DNA of 64,000 nucleotides from Novosphingobium sp. Leaf2 (lineage in GTDB: Bacteria > Pseudomonadota > Alphaproteobacteria > Sphingomonadales > Sphingomonadaceae), in the NCBI RefSeq assembly GCF_001421325.1, contig NZ_LMJY01000012.1:1-64000 (forward strand). Direction: 5' to 3'. The notes below the pieces were generated by a model, which did no database searches, had not been told where the DNA came from, and saw only the letters and a list, made by a program, of their open reading frames with translations. This document shows, piece by piece, positions 1 through 8,245 of the stretch; positions within the stretch are counted from its first letter, which is position 1; each line of letters starts with the position of its first letter. Both the position numbers and the translations under genes were made by a program.

Positions 1-2
1 GG

Positions 3-89
3 CGCCGCGTAGCCACCAGGTTTGACCGCAACATCAAGACCTTCATGGCAACCATCGCCATCGCCGCCTTCGTCATATGGTGGCTCTAA
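3..89 (+). CDS. IS5-family transposase, C-terminal end (partial)
   Basis: The first 29 codons of this frame run to a TAA stop and end in the residues AIAAFVIWWL. That hydrophobic tail, after a VATRFDRN-type segment, is the usual C-terminus of IS5-family DDE transposases of alphaproteobacteria. The rest of the gene lies left of the window, so it cannot be told whether the element is intact. The bases just after the stop (about 91-105) could include the right terminal inverted repeat, but the partner end is not visible. It borders the AT-rich accessory segment that follows. Confidence 0.7.
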   Translation, partial: RRVATRFDRNIKTFMATIAIAAFVIWWL

Positions 90-317
90 TGAGTCCGGAC
101 CCTAAATCGCTAAACGTAAATCCGGCAGTGCTCTTTAACACAGCCTGCGAACATCGATCATAATGGCCCCGAGAAAAACTTACCAGAGCATCAATCTTCA
201 AGAATAAGGCGGGTGAGTATCCTCCAATAGCTCGTCCGAAATGTGCATTTAAGTTGCAGTCATGCGGCGGCCGTATTTGACCATTCAAAAGTTACCATTC
301 TTTTGCGAGTGACAGGA
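90..317. other. non-coding gap between IS end and STAND gene
   Basis: No credible gene is visible. The segment is less GC-rich than the housekeeping DNA beyond 4 kb and lies between the transposase tail and the 3' end of the convergently oriented metallophosphoesterase-NTPase gene. No clear terminator hairpin with a T-run was found. Confidence 0.5.
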
Positions 318-3300
318 TCAACCGCCACTTCTCGGCCCCAAGGAACGCTCCGATTTCTTATCCAACAAACCTACCTTTCGACGGGTGGACGTCAGAGATT
401 CGATCACTTGGCCCCGCCGTACTGCCGCGCGTTGTCCGGTTTTGCCCTCTAAACGCGTAATCGCATCCGCCGCGGTTAATCTGATGTCACGTAGTTCTGC
501 TTCGGGAAGACGGAACCGCACCACGACTTCGGAAAGCATCCGAACAAACACGCTACTTAAAAAACCTTTGTCGGCAAATTTATCAGCAGCAAGGGCGACG
601 ATCTTACTCAACCCATCAACCCCTAGTTGAGCCAGAATTGCTGCACGCATGAACTGCTGCACGGCAGAAATTTCGCCAGCCTCCGAACCAATTCCCTCTT
701 CAAGTTGGACGCGAAGCTTTTCAGTTCCAAGATGATGAGTCGCAAGTTTAGCCGTCGAGATAGGCATGTACATAAATATCCGCCTTGCAACTTCACCCAC
801 ATCCATCTGGTCGGAGAAAAGAACGATGTATTCGATACCCGCCAATTTCATCCGCTTTTCTTTGGCAAGTGTAGGAACGCCTCCCATAGATAGCGCAAGA
901 AACTGAATCCAACCTTGAACGACGTCCCGCAGAATTGCCTTCTTCAGCTTTGATGGCACGAGTTCCATATTTTTAAGCATCGCGCTAAGAAGCGTCAATT
1001 GTGCTAGCCATTTTTCGCCCGGATCTGTTGCGAGCTGCCGTTGCACTGCCGAAGGCGAGCGAGTGATTATGGGCTCGGTACCATCCAATAACTCCCGTCT
1101 CTCATTTTCGGTTAGGGGCGCCTCGAATATCCGCCGCTCCACTTGGAGAAGATCCGATTCACCGGCCGCGCTATCAGGCAGGACAAATGTCTCAAGCATC
1201 GAGCCATCCGTCACTTCCTTTGGCATTCCCTGCCAAGCCTCCGCAGAAGTTTCACGAAAACGCTCAAAAAGAGTCTCAAGCCAAGACTGATCTTTACGCG
1301 AGATAGCCGCATAAAAAGCGATCTCATTACAGAATGAGAGATATCGACTATCGTCAAGTACCCATTCGCGGAAAAGAGGTTGCCCAACCATACGAAGGGC
1401 TGCAAAATATTCCATAAAAGCATTAAGCCTGAATGAAATAAATCCACCACTTCTTTGCAAGATTTTCGCGCGAACAAAATACTCTAGCAAATCTATCGAA
1501 GAAAAACGGAGCCCGTACTCCTCCATATACTCAGTGATTATATTAACAAACTGCTGTTCAGCCAACTCGAAAGAGTCATGCCGGCACATATGTTCAGATA
1601 TAAAGCTCAGCAAATCGGACTTGTTATGAAAGTCAAAGCTGCTCGGAAGCAGCTCCTGGGGTGCGAATTTTTCCAGCGAGATCTCAATATATCTCTCAAC
1701 CAGATTCGCACGATTAATCAGGGGCTGAGATGAGTCCTCAGTATATATTTGGATAAAGAAGGTGCCGGTGACAGGCGTGATAGGGACGTTGAGGCTGGAG
1801 GCTTCCTGGACCATTCGCTGAAGTAGACGATCAGCTTGAGCAGGATCTTTGGTCCCGTGACTCTCAATGAGCGTTAAGAGTTGCGAGGCTTTGAGTTGTT
1901 TTAATCTAATATGCCCAAATGGAATTTCCGGCACTATAACGGGGGCGATGCCAGCTCCTTGCAGCAACACTGTCCCTGTTAATAGTATGTACCTGCAAGC
2001 CGGGTATTTAGCGACAAATTCGTCAAATGCTGATTTTTCGCCACTCGCTTTGAGATCCATGTCATCGACAATGAATGTGACTGCGCCATGCTGGAGTAGG
2101 TTTTGAACATCAATGCCAACAGGTAAGTTAGGCAGTCTTTGCTTGGCTATCCTCTCGATAGATTTGACATAATTTTTGATGTCGGAATACCGGATAACGA
2201 CAGGAATAGACCAGTCTGGGAAGTTAACACTCTGATTTGCGAGTTTGTGAGCCCAATGCCTAGCCAAAGTCGTCTTCCCGGACTCACTTTGAGCACCAAT
2301 AACAAGATTTTCGCTCGACTGCATTACCTCCGAGAGCTCTATGGTCTCCACGCGATTAGTTTTCTCGAGACCGTTCTCGGTCTCGATGTATGTGTCCTTC
2401 TCAAATTCCGGCTCTACAAATGTTCCCAGACTACACATCTGCGTGAAGTCAGCTCCAAACTCTTCCGCCAGATAAGGAATTAGGACTTGCTTGCGCCATT
2501 TTTCCAAGCTCCGCATGTCAAGCTTTGGAGTGACGGTAGACCAGAAAATCTTGCTCTCCGGAGTGCTATAAATTACCCCGTCATCGGCAAGATCGCTGGC
2601 AACGCCAAAGTTTCGCCGGGGTTCATGCCATTTGCGATAGGTTAGGCGGTGGTGGGGCTCTCCGACCACGGCTGATATAATGCTATAGCCGTTCCACCAT
2701 TTCCTCGCCCCGTACAAAGATCCAGATTGGGCAAATGTACATTGTCCGTTTGCCCCGAAGACCGTCTGCGGAGTGGCCGCGTGAAGGTGCCCGCACATGT
2801 AGAGATCTACACTCGCGAACAACACAGGGTTTAAAACTGAAGAAGCTGTGTCCGCCAAAAATGAAATCGGGTGATGTCCGACTACTACAATTTGGGCACC
2901 TTTCGGTACGCGCTTTAAAGCTCTTGCCAATGAAAGCTCGGGGAAGGCGATTGCCTTTTCATCCTGCAGTTCATCGACTAGCCCGCAAGCAGTCATAGCT
3001 GCGGTATTTACACATATTACAGCAAGGTTAATTTCTCTTATGTAATATTGCGTAGTGAGAGCGTCGTTACCGGTGCGAAATTTCTTCCCATAATTTTCAG
3101 AAAGAAAAGCGTACCCGGCAAATGCACCCGATACATGTTCAATAAATGTATGATCAGTGGCAAGTTTATTCAAGCCGTCGAGTTCAGTAGCTCGCTGTCG
3201 GAATTTTTTAATGTCAGGAAGTTGCGGGCCGACGGCCTTCCTGCTTGCATCATGGTTTCCTGCACAAAGGAAAACGCGAGAGTCGTCAAGGCCCGCGGCC

Positions 3301-3527
3301 TCTGCAAGATAGGAAATTAGCGTCGCGGCCTCTTTCAGCGTTACCGCATCATCAGCCGACTGCACGATGTCGCCTGAAAAAATCAGGCAATCTGGGCGAA
3401 GATGGGTATCCCGCATTAGGGCGAGGTCATCGACTAACGCATCAAGGATCAGACCTTGATTGAACTTATGCGGTTCGTCGCTCCTTAGGTGCAGATCGCT
3501 CAGATGGACGATGTTTGCATACCGCAT
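318..3527 (-). CDS. metallophosphoesterase-STAND/NACHT-like NTPase fusion, candidate defence protein
   Basis: An intact protein of 1069 residues. Residues 1-300 are a calcineurin-like metallophosphoesterase: D11/H13 in HLSDLH, D53 in SGD, N91-H92-D93 in GNHD, G217-H218 and the final G246-H247-x-H249. After a linker, a P-loop (GAQSESGKT, residues 411-419) and a Walker B strand (FIVDDMD, 485-491) start an NTPase module. FRLNAFMEYFAALRM (699-713) resembles the winged-helix motif that follows NACHT domains. The C-terminal 350 residues are probably helical sensor sequence without a recognised repeat. STAND proteins typically oligomerise on ligand binding and activate an attached effector, so a nuclease or phosphodiesterase effector triggered by infection is plausible (inference). 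A GGGAGG ribosome site precedes the ATG. The gene is AT-richer than its neighbours and sits between an IS tail and tRNA-Lys, suggesting transfer. Confidence 0.85.
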   Translation of the reverse strand: MRYANIVHLSDLHLRSDEPHKFNQGLILDALVDDLALMRDTHLRPDCLIFSGDIVQSADDAVTLKEAATLISYLAEAAGLDDSRVFLCAGNHDASRKAVGPQLPDIKKFRQRATELDGLNKLATDHTFIEHVSGAFAGYAFLSENYGKKFRTGNDALTTQYYIREINLAVICVNTAAMTACGLVDELQDEKAIAFPELSLARALKRVPKGAQIVVVGHHPISFLADTASSVLNPVLFASVDLYMCGHLHAATPQTVFGANGQCTFAQSGSLYGARKWWNGYSIISAVVGEPHHRLTYRKWHEPRRNFGVASDLADDGVIYSTPESKIFWSTVTPKLDMRSLEKWRKQVLIPYLAEEFGADFTQMCSLGTFVEPEFEKDTYIETENGLEKTNRVETIELSEVMQSSENLVIGAQSESGKTTLARHWAHKLANQSVNFPDWSIPVVIRYSDIKNYVKSIERIAKQRLPNLPVGIDVQNLLQHGAVTFIVDDMDLKASGEKSAFDEFVAKYPACRYILLTGTVLLQGAGIAPVIVPEIPFGHIRLKQLKASQLLTLIESHGTKDPAQADRLLQRMVQEASSLNVPITPVTGTFFIQIYTEDSSQPLINRANLVERYIEISLEKFAPQELLPSSFDFHNKSDLLSFISEHMCRHDSFELAEQQFVNIITEYMEEYGLRFSSIDLLEYFVRAKILQRSGGFISFRLNAFMEYFAALRMVGQPLFREWVLDDSRYLSFCNEIAFYAAISRKDQSWLETLFERFRETSAEAWQGMPKEVTDGSMLETFVLPDSAAGESDLLQVERRIFEAPLTENERRELLDGTEPIITRSPSAVQRQLATDPGEKWLAQLTLLSAMLKNMELVPSKLKKAILRDVVQGWIQFLALSMGGVPTLAKEKRMKLAGIEYIVLFSDQMDVGEVARRIFMYMPISTAKLATHHLGTEKLRVQLEEGIGSEAGEISAVQQFMRAAILAQLGVDGLSKIVALAADKFADKGFLSSVFVRMLSEVVVRFRLPEAELRDIRLTAADAITRLEGKTGQRAAVRRGQVIESLTSTRRKVGLLDKKSERSLGPRSGG

Positions 3528-3884
3528 TGTAACCTCCCGCTTTTCCCCTGGCGCGATTTTACTCGACGCCGCCCTTATGGGCGACCCTAGAATAACATTT
3601 GCGTTTTACGTAGCTATCCTTCTCGATTTATCGCTTCGATCCACAGAGAAGATGATTTGCAACGGTCGCTTTGATCCGGCCCACTGAGGCCCGGGACCGA
3701 TGCGGCGCGGGCACCTCTGACGCTGATGACAGACCAAAATTTACTGGGCAGCCCGAGATGGCGTTAGCAAAATGCGCTTTTCAGTTGCCGCAACGGCCAC
3801 TTTAGAGCCGGTCGTGCGCCCCACACATATCTACTAGATACGGTGCTTATTCAGTGCCCGACGACCTGAAGGCCGACCAGCCTA
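3528..3884. other. non-coding region between STAND gene and tRNA-Lys
   Basis: About 360 bases without a supportable gene. It should contain the promoter of the STAND gene, which reads leftward from 3527. No integrase remnant or repeat of the tRNA 3' end could be recognised. The mixed composition would fit decayed island sequence, but nothing specific can be named. Confidence 0.4.
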
Positions 3885-3907
3885 GAAAAGGCACCCCTTT
3901 AAGGGGT
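3885..3907 (-). terminator. terminator of tRNA-Lys
   Basis: A perfect 15-base palindrome at 3893-3907 (ACCCCTTTAAGGGGT) lies 20 bases downstream of the tRNA 3' end. On the minus strand it is followed by GCCTTTTC, a short T-run. Position and shape fit an intrinsic terminator for the leftward tRNA transcript. Confidence 0.65.
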
Positions 3908-3926
3908 TGTATTTAAAGGTAAAAAA

Positions 3927-4002
3927 TGGTGAGCCCTGCTGGGTTCGAACCAGCGACCTACTGATTAAAAGTCAGTTGCTCTACCGACTGAGCTAAGGGC
4001 CC
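3927..4002 (-). tRNA. tRNA-Lys (anticodon TTT)
   Basis: A 76-base cloverleaf with encoded CCA. The acceptor stem GGGCCCT pairs with AGGGCTC (one G-U pair), followed by discriminator A. The D-arm contains AGCTCAGTCGGTAGAGC, the anticodon stem-loop CTGACTTTTAATCAG gives TTT (Lys), and the T-arm has GGTTCGAACCC. The 3' end faces the AT-rich accessory segment at 90-3884, the orientation expected when an element has integrated at the 3' end of a tRNA gene. Confidence 0.97.
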
Positions 4003-4032
4003 CCTGTGGCGCGCGGGGCGTCCGGGTGGGGG

Positions 4033-4542
4033 TCACCTAGAAGCCGCGCGCGGCTTGGTCAAGCGGGCGTGTAGCTGTCTTATGGTCAGGTTGGTGAGCG
4101 GGTCTCGCCATAGCCCCGCAATCTGGCGCGCCGGGCCGGTCACGAACGGGCGGTCGCGAAACTCGGGGTGGGGGATGGTAAGCGATTGCCCCCGGCTCGT
4201 CCCCTCATGAAGGCCGCCGCTCCACATCACGATATCAAGGTCAAGCACGCGCGCACCCCACTGCTGGCCGCGGCGGCGGCGGCCGAAGCGGCGTTCGATC
4301 TTGTGCAGCTTGCGAAGCACGGCAGGCGGCTCGTGCCGGGTGCGCACCAGCGCTGCTGCATTGGCGTAGCGCCGCAGCGAGGGGCCAAGCGGTGCGCTGT
4401 CGATCACGCGCGATGCGGTCATCAGCGTAAACGTGCCGCGGTCCAGCGCTTTGATCGCCGCGGCCACCACGGCGCGCGGGGATCCGTGGCTCGCATGACG
4501 CTGGTTCGACCCCAGTGCGATCAGATAGCGATGCTTGGCCAT
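4033..4542 (-). CDS. folK: 2-amino-4-hydroxy-6-hydroxymethyldihydropteridine diphosphokinase
   Basis: HPPK transfers pyrophosphate from ATP to 6-hydroxymethyl-dihydropterin in folate synthesis, in the cytosol. The 169-residue protein shows the family landmarks: ALGSNQ at the N-terminus, a WGARVLDLDIV segment (RxLDLDI signature) and IPHPEFRDRPFV. The start at 4542 is chosen because MAKHRYLIALGSN matches the family N-terminus and an AGGAG site lies just upstream; the frame is open further upstream but that would only add low-quality sequence. It follows aguB by 25 bases on the same strand, so the two are probably cotranscribed. Confidence 0.93.
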   Translation of the reverse strand: MAKHRYLIALGSNQRHASHGSPRAVVAAAIKALDRGTFTLMTASRVIDSAPLGPSLRRYANAAALVRTRHEPPAVLRKLHKIERRFGRRRRGQQWGARVLDLDIVMWSGGLHEGTSRGQSLTIPHPEFRDRPFVTGPARQIAGLWRDPLTNLTIRQLHARLTKPRAASR

Positions 4543-4567
4543 GCCCTGTGACTCCTGCCCTTCCCGC

Positions 4568-5431
4568 TCAGATATCCTGCGCGATGCGGGTATACAGCTG
4601 CGGGCGACGATCGCGAAAGAAGCCCATCCCGGCCCGGTGCCGGGCGGCGCGCGCCAGATCCAGCGTATGGACAAGCACGCCGGTTTCTTCGGCACCGAAT
4701 TCGAGGAGGTAATCGCCCCATTCATCGGTGATGAACGAGTGGCCGTAGAACGTCTGGGCGCTGCCGCATTCGGTTTCGGGGCCGATGCGGTTCGCCGCGA
4801 TCACGGGCATGCAGTTGGAGACCGCATGGCCCACCATTGCGCGGCGCCACATGCGGCTGGTATCAAGCTGCGCGTCGTAAGGCTCGGACCCGATGGCGGT
4901 GGGATAGAGCAGCGCTTCGGCGCCCATCAGGGCCATAACCCGCGCGCATTCGGGATACCACTGGTCCCAGCAGATGCCCACCCCGATGCGGGCGCCGAAC
5001 AGGTCCCACACCTTGAACCCGTCGTTGCCGGGGCGGAAATAGTACTTCTCCTCATATCCCGGACCATCGGGAATATGGCTTTTGCGATACGTCCCGGCGA
5101 TGTCTCCTCCCGGCGTGATCATCGCCAGGGTATTGTAATAATGGTGCCCGTCGCGCTCGAAAAAGCTGGTCGGGATCGCAACGCCCAGCGTGCGCGCCAG
5201 CGTCTGCATCGCGCGCACGGAAGGGTGTTCGCTGGTGGGGCGTGCCAGCGCGAACAGCGCCTCATCCTCCACCTTGCAGAAATAGGGGCCGGAAAACAGT
5301 TCGGGCGGCAAGATTATCTGCGCGCCTTTGCCCGCCGCCTCCTCTACCAGCGCGGAGACGGCGGCGATGTTCTCGCCCTCGTCGGACGATCCAAGGGCGA
5401 GTTGCAGGGCGGCGACGGTGATCTGGGTCAT
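4568..5431 (-). CDS. aguB: N-carbamoylputrescine amidohydrolase
   Basis: A nitrilase-superfamily protein of 287 residues, the normal AguB length. The catalytic triad is visible as E44 (LPPELF), K117 (TYRKSHIPDG) and C154 (VGICWDQWYPE). AguB hydrolyses N-carbamoylputrescine to putrescine, the last step of the agmatine route. The LFSGPYFCK and EEKYYFRPGN segments are typical of this subfamily. It lies upstream of folK. The usual partner, agmatine deiminase, is not in the window; polyamine genes recur at 61-64 kb. Confidence 0.92.
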   Translation of the reverse strand: MTQITVAALQLALGSSDEGENIAAVSALVEEAAGKGAQIILPPELFSGPYFCKVEDEALFALARPTSEHPSVRAMQTLARTLGVAIPTSFFERDGHHYYNTLAMITPGGDIAGTYRKSHIPDGPGYEEKYYFRPGNDGFKVWDLFGARIGVGICWDQWYPECARVMALMGAEALLYPTAIGSEPYDAQLDTSRMWRRAMVGHAVSNCMPVIAANRIGPETECGSAQTFYGHSFITDEWGDYLLEFGAEETGVLVHTLDLARAARHRAGMGFFRDRRPQLYTRIAQDI

Positions 5432-5479
5432 GCCGCCCCAGTTATGGATTGCCTTGGCCCAAGTCCAGTCCAGGCCGCA

Positions 5480-6334
5480 TCAGTCACGCTTGCGGAACAG
5501 CAGCGTCATGCGATCGCTCTCGCCGATCGCCTGATACTTCGCGCGGTCCTTATCCTTGAGCGCATACGTGGGCGGGAGCGTCCAGACGCCGTCTGGCCAG
5601 TTGGCAGGATCCTTGGAATTGGCGTTGATCTCGGACTTGGCGACCAGATCGAAGCCGTTCAATTCCATGAAGCGGATCACATCAGCCTGGCGCAGATAGC
5701 CCTTGGACCCATCGGTATAGGCATACGACGCGTCGGGCTTGGCGCGATGCTGTTCGATGCCGACGAGGCCGCCGGGCTTCAGCAGCGATCGCATCGTCTT
5801 GATCTCGCTGTCGGCGATGTTCCAGTTCAGCAGGTTATGCATCATGCGCGGGATCAGGATAACATCGAAAGTGCCCTTCTCCGCAGCCGGCACGGCATCC
5901 AGCGTATAGGCGGCAAACCGGTCCGCCGGCAGCCCCGAAAACTTCGCGACATCGGCGGGATAGGCCGCCGCCGCCTCACGGATCTTGGCCTGCGATTCCG
6001 GCTTGAACGCGCTGCTGTCAGGATTGAAGAACAAGCCTACCAGATGGCCCTGCTGGCCCAGATACAGCCCCAGGAAACGCGAATACCATTCGCCGCCGGG
6101 TGCATATTCGCCCACTTTCATTTGCGGGCCTACCCGGAAGAACGCCAGCGACTGAACCGGATGGCGATACTGGTCGCGCGCGCGGTCATCCTTGCGCAAG
6201 GGGCTGGCGGCGGCAAGTTCCAGCAGCGCCTCGCATCCCCGGCAGGCTTGCGCGGGGGGCGGCGGCGTTTCAGCGGCAGCCGGCGTGCCGAAGCCAAGCA
6301 ACGAGGACAGGGCAATGAGGGCGCGGCGCATCAT
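5480..6334 (-). CDS. exported class I SAM-methyltransferase-like protein
   Basis: A 284-residue protein from the ATG at 6334 (a second ATG follows at once at 6331); GGAGA lies just upstream. The N-terminus MMRRALIALSSLLGFG followed by TPAAAETP is a typical signal peptide. Later segments fit a methyltransferase fold: VGEYAPGGEWYSRFLGLYL in place of the glycine-rich SAM loop, DVILIPRMMHNLLNW and LKPGGLVGIEQH. Substrate unknown. Exported proteins of this type are odd because SAM is cytosolic, so the fold may serve another role. A second exported methyltransferase occurs at 22400-23167. It lies 48 bases upstream of aguB and may share its transcript. Confidence 0.75.
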   Translation of the reverse strand: MMRRALIALSSLLGFGTPAAAETPPPPAQACRGCEALLELAAASPLRKDDRARDQYRHPVQSLAFFRVGPQMKVGEYAPGGEWYSRFLGLYLGQQGHLVGLFFNPDSSAFKPESQAKIREAAAAYPADVAKFSGLPADRFAAYTLDAVPAAEKGTFDVILIPRMMHNLLNWNIADSEIKTMRSLLKPGGLVGIEQHRAKPDASYAYTDGSKGYLRQADVIRFMELNGFDLVAKSEINANSKDPANWPDGVWTLPPTYALKDKDRAKYQAIGESDRMTLLFRKRD

Positions 6335-6447
6335 GGGTCTCCGGCAAACGACGACGAATGCCGACACTACCGTGCCTGCCCCCAATGACAACCCGCCTGC
6401 GTGTACCTATCTAGCGACATATTCATCGTATCGAGGACAAATCTGAC

Positions 6448-6978
6448 ATGGAAACGGCAATCGTGGCCGGTGGGTGCTTCTGGTGCACCGAGGCGGTTTT
6501 TCGCGACGTTGTGGGCGTGGATACCGTGGAAAGCGGCTATATCGGCGGCTCGGTGGAGAACCCCACGTACAAGCAGGTCTGCGCGGGATCGACCGGCCAT
6601 GCCGAGGCGATCCGCGTGACGTATGATCCCGAACAGTTGTCCTACGCGGATTTGCTGGACGTGTTCATGGGCACGCACGATCCCAGCCAGCTCAACCGGC
6701 AGGGCAATGATGTGGGCACGCAGTATCGCTCCGCAATCTTCCCGCTCGACGATGCGCAGCGTGAGGAAGCACAGGACGCCATTGCCCGCTGGAATGCCGA
6801 CCATCCGGGCGAAACCGCCGTCACCACGATCGAGGGTCCCGCCACGTGGTATCCGGCCGAAGACTATCATCAGGAATACTGGGACGGTGAAGGCCAGCGC
6901 AATCCGTACTGCCTTGCCGTCATCCCGCCCAAGCTGATGAAGCTGCGCAAGAGCTTCCAGGCCAAGGTCAAGGCCTGA
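6448..6978 (+). CDS. msrA: peptide-methionine (S)-S-oxide reductase
   Basis: MsrA reduces the S-epimer of methionine sulfoxide in oxidised proteins. The 176-residue protein carries the signature GGCFWC with nucleophilic C10, followed by YIGGSVENPTY, DPSQLNRQGNDVGTQYRS and EDYHQEYW, all diagnostic. No MsrB domain is fused. It is divergent from the exported methyltransferase-like gene; the 113-base gap holds both promoters. Confidence 0.96.
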   Translation: METAIVAGGCFWCTEAVFRDVVGVDTVESGYIGGSVENPTYKQVCAGSTGHAEAIRVTYDPEQLSYADLLDVFMGTHDPSQLNRQGNDVGTQYRSAIFPLDDAQREEAQDAIARWNADHPGETAVTTIEGPATWYPAEDYHQEYWDGEGQRNPYCLAVIPPKLMKLRKSFQAKVKA

Positions 6979-6984
6979 ACGCGC

Positions 6985-7022
6985 GGTGCCGCCTCCATCG
7001 GTAACGCGATGCGGGCGGCACC
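6985..7022 (+). terminator. inverted repeat after msrA, possible terminator
   Basis: Perfect 9-base arms, GGTGCCGCC at 6985-6993 and GGCGGCACC at 7014-7022, start six bases after the msrA stop. No T-run follows, so intrinsic termination is only possible. Confidence 0.4.
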
Positions 7023-7164
7023 AAAACCTTCACGAAAGGTAAACGTCCCGGTAATCTTGGCCGGGTGTCTCGCCAAGGGACAACGACGAAGCGGCGCTGG
7101 TCAAAATACCCAGGGATTGTACCGGATCGCGCAGCAATTCCGCTCGTCGTCGAGAACACCCGCC

Positions 7165-8244
7165 ATGGCCCGTTTGCGCACCGCTTCGCTTTCCCTGACT
7201 GCCCTGACAATCGCGCTGGCGGCAACGCCTGTGCTGGCGGACTCCAGCCTGATCGCCGGCACCGACGTGCTGCGGACCTGGAACTTGGTGGTGCTAGGCG
7301 ATCTCACCTCGTCTTCCGAAGTGGAAGGCCGCACGTTCGTGGGCGGTGACCTCAACGGCAATTCGTCGAACTACCAGATCCAGCCCATCCCCGCATCGAG
7401 CACGGGCACGCCGGGGCTAACCGTTGTCGGCAACGTCAATGGCGGCGCGAAGAACCTGAACAACGGTTCGGGCGCGATCGTGGGCGGGAACGTCACCAGC
7501 GGGCTCAATCTCAACGGCGCGGCGCAGACGGTGCTGGTGGGCGGCTCGATCAGCAACACCAACGTCAACAACAATACCGTAACGTCCAGTCTGGCTACCA
7601 GCAACGCCAGCTTTTCGCAGGACTTGACCCAGCAAAAGAGCCTCATCGAAACCTCGATGACGGGGCTCAGCCACACCATGAGCACGCAGGCCGCCAACAG
7701 CCAGCTGGCGATCAGCGGCAATCGCGGCACGTTCAACGCGCAGCCTGATGCCAGCGGCGTTGCGGTGTTCAACATTACCGCTGCGGACCTCGACAAGATC
7801 GGCGAGATCCAGTTCAACCTCAATGGCGCAGACACCGCGATCGTCAACGTGTCGGGTAGCGCGGTCACCTTGAACGACAACTTTCTGGGCGGCACGCAGA
7901 ACCTGGGCCAGCACGTAATCTGGAACTTCCCCGACGCCAAAAACCTGTCGCTGACCACTGCGTGGGGCGGATCGGTGCTGGCGCCGCTGGCTGCGGCCAC
8001 GACCGCCAACTACATCCAGGGATCAGCAGTGTTCGGCAGCCTGACGCAGAACGGCGAGATGCACATCGGCACGTATACTGGCGGTTACAATCCCGCGCCG
8101 TCCGATCCGGGCACGTCGTCCGGCGGCGGGTCGACCTCCTCGTCGGGCGGCAGCAACGCCGTTCCCGAGCCGGGCATGCTGGGCATGCTGGCCATCGCGC
8201 TGGGTGCGCTGGTGTTCTGGCGCCGCCGGCGGGTGGCCGCCTAA
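7165..8244 (+). CDS. choice-of-anchor A protein with PEP-CTERM sorting signal
   Basis: A secreted protein of 359 residues from the ATG at 7165. It has a signal peptide (ALAATPVLAD cleavage region), a collagen-binding-like choice-of-anchor A domain (VLGDLTSSSEVEGRTFVGGD near the start, then many Asn/Gly-rich beta repeats) and a linker of Gly and Ser. The C-terminus reads VPEP, a hydrophobic helix and RRRR: a PEP-CTERM signal recognised by an exosortase, which implies envelope anchoring or release with exopolysaccharide. No exosortase gene is nearby. Function is unknown beyond surface display. The frame is open to 7009, but the signal peptide fixes the 7165 start. Confidence 0.85.
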   Translation: MARLRTASLSLTALTIALAATPVLADSSLIAGTDVLRTWNLVVLGDLTSSSEVEGRTFVGGDLNGNSSNYQIQPIPASSTGTPGLTVVGNVNGGAKNLNNGSGAIVGGNVTSGLNLNGAAQTVLVGGSISNTNVNNNTVTSSLATSNASFSQDLTQQKSLIETSMTGLSHTMSTQAANSQLAISGNRGTFNAQPDASGVAVFNITAADLDKIGEIQFNLNGADTAIVNVSGSAVTLNDNFLGGTQNLGQHVIWNFPDAKNLSLTTAWGGSVLAPLAAATTANYIQGSAVFGSLTQNGEMHIGTYTGGYNPAPSDPGTSSGGGSTSSSGGSNAVPEPGMLGMLAIALGALVFWRRRRVAA

Positions 8245-8245
8245 G

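Noticed and set aside
1..3926. Direct repeat of the tRNA-Lys 3' end as left attachment site
   Set aside because: No repeat of the T-arm/acceptor sequence was found inside the window; the left end may lie outside.
4535..6388. Long open frame (617 codons) on the plus strand
   Set aside because: It lies opposite aguB and the exported methyltransferase-like gene, both with clear motifs; the frame is open only because of high GC.
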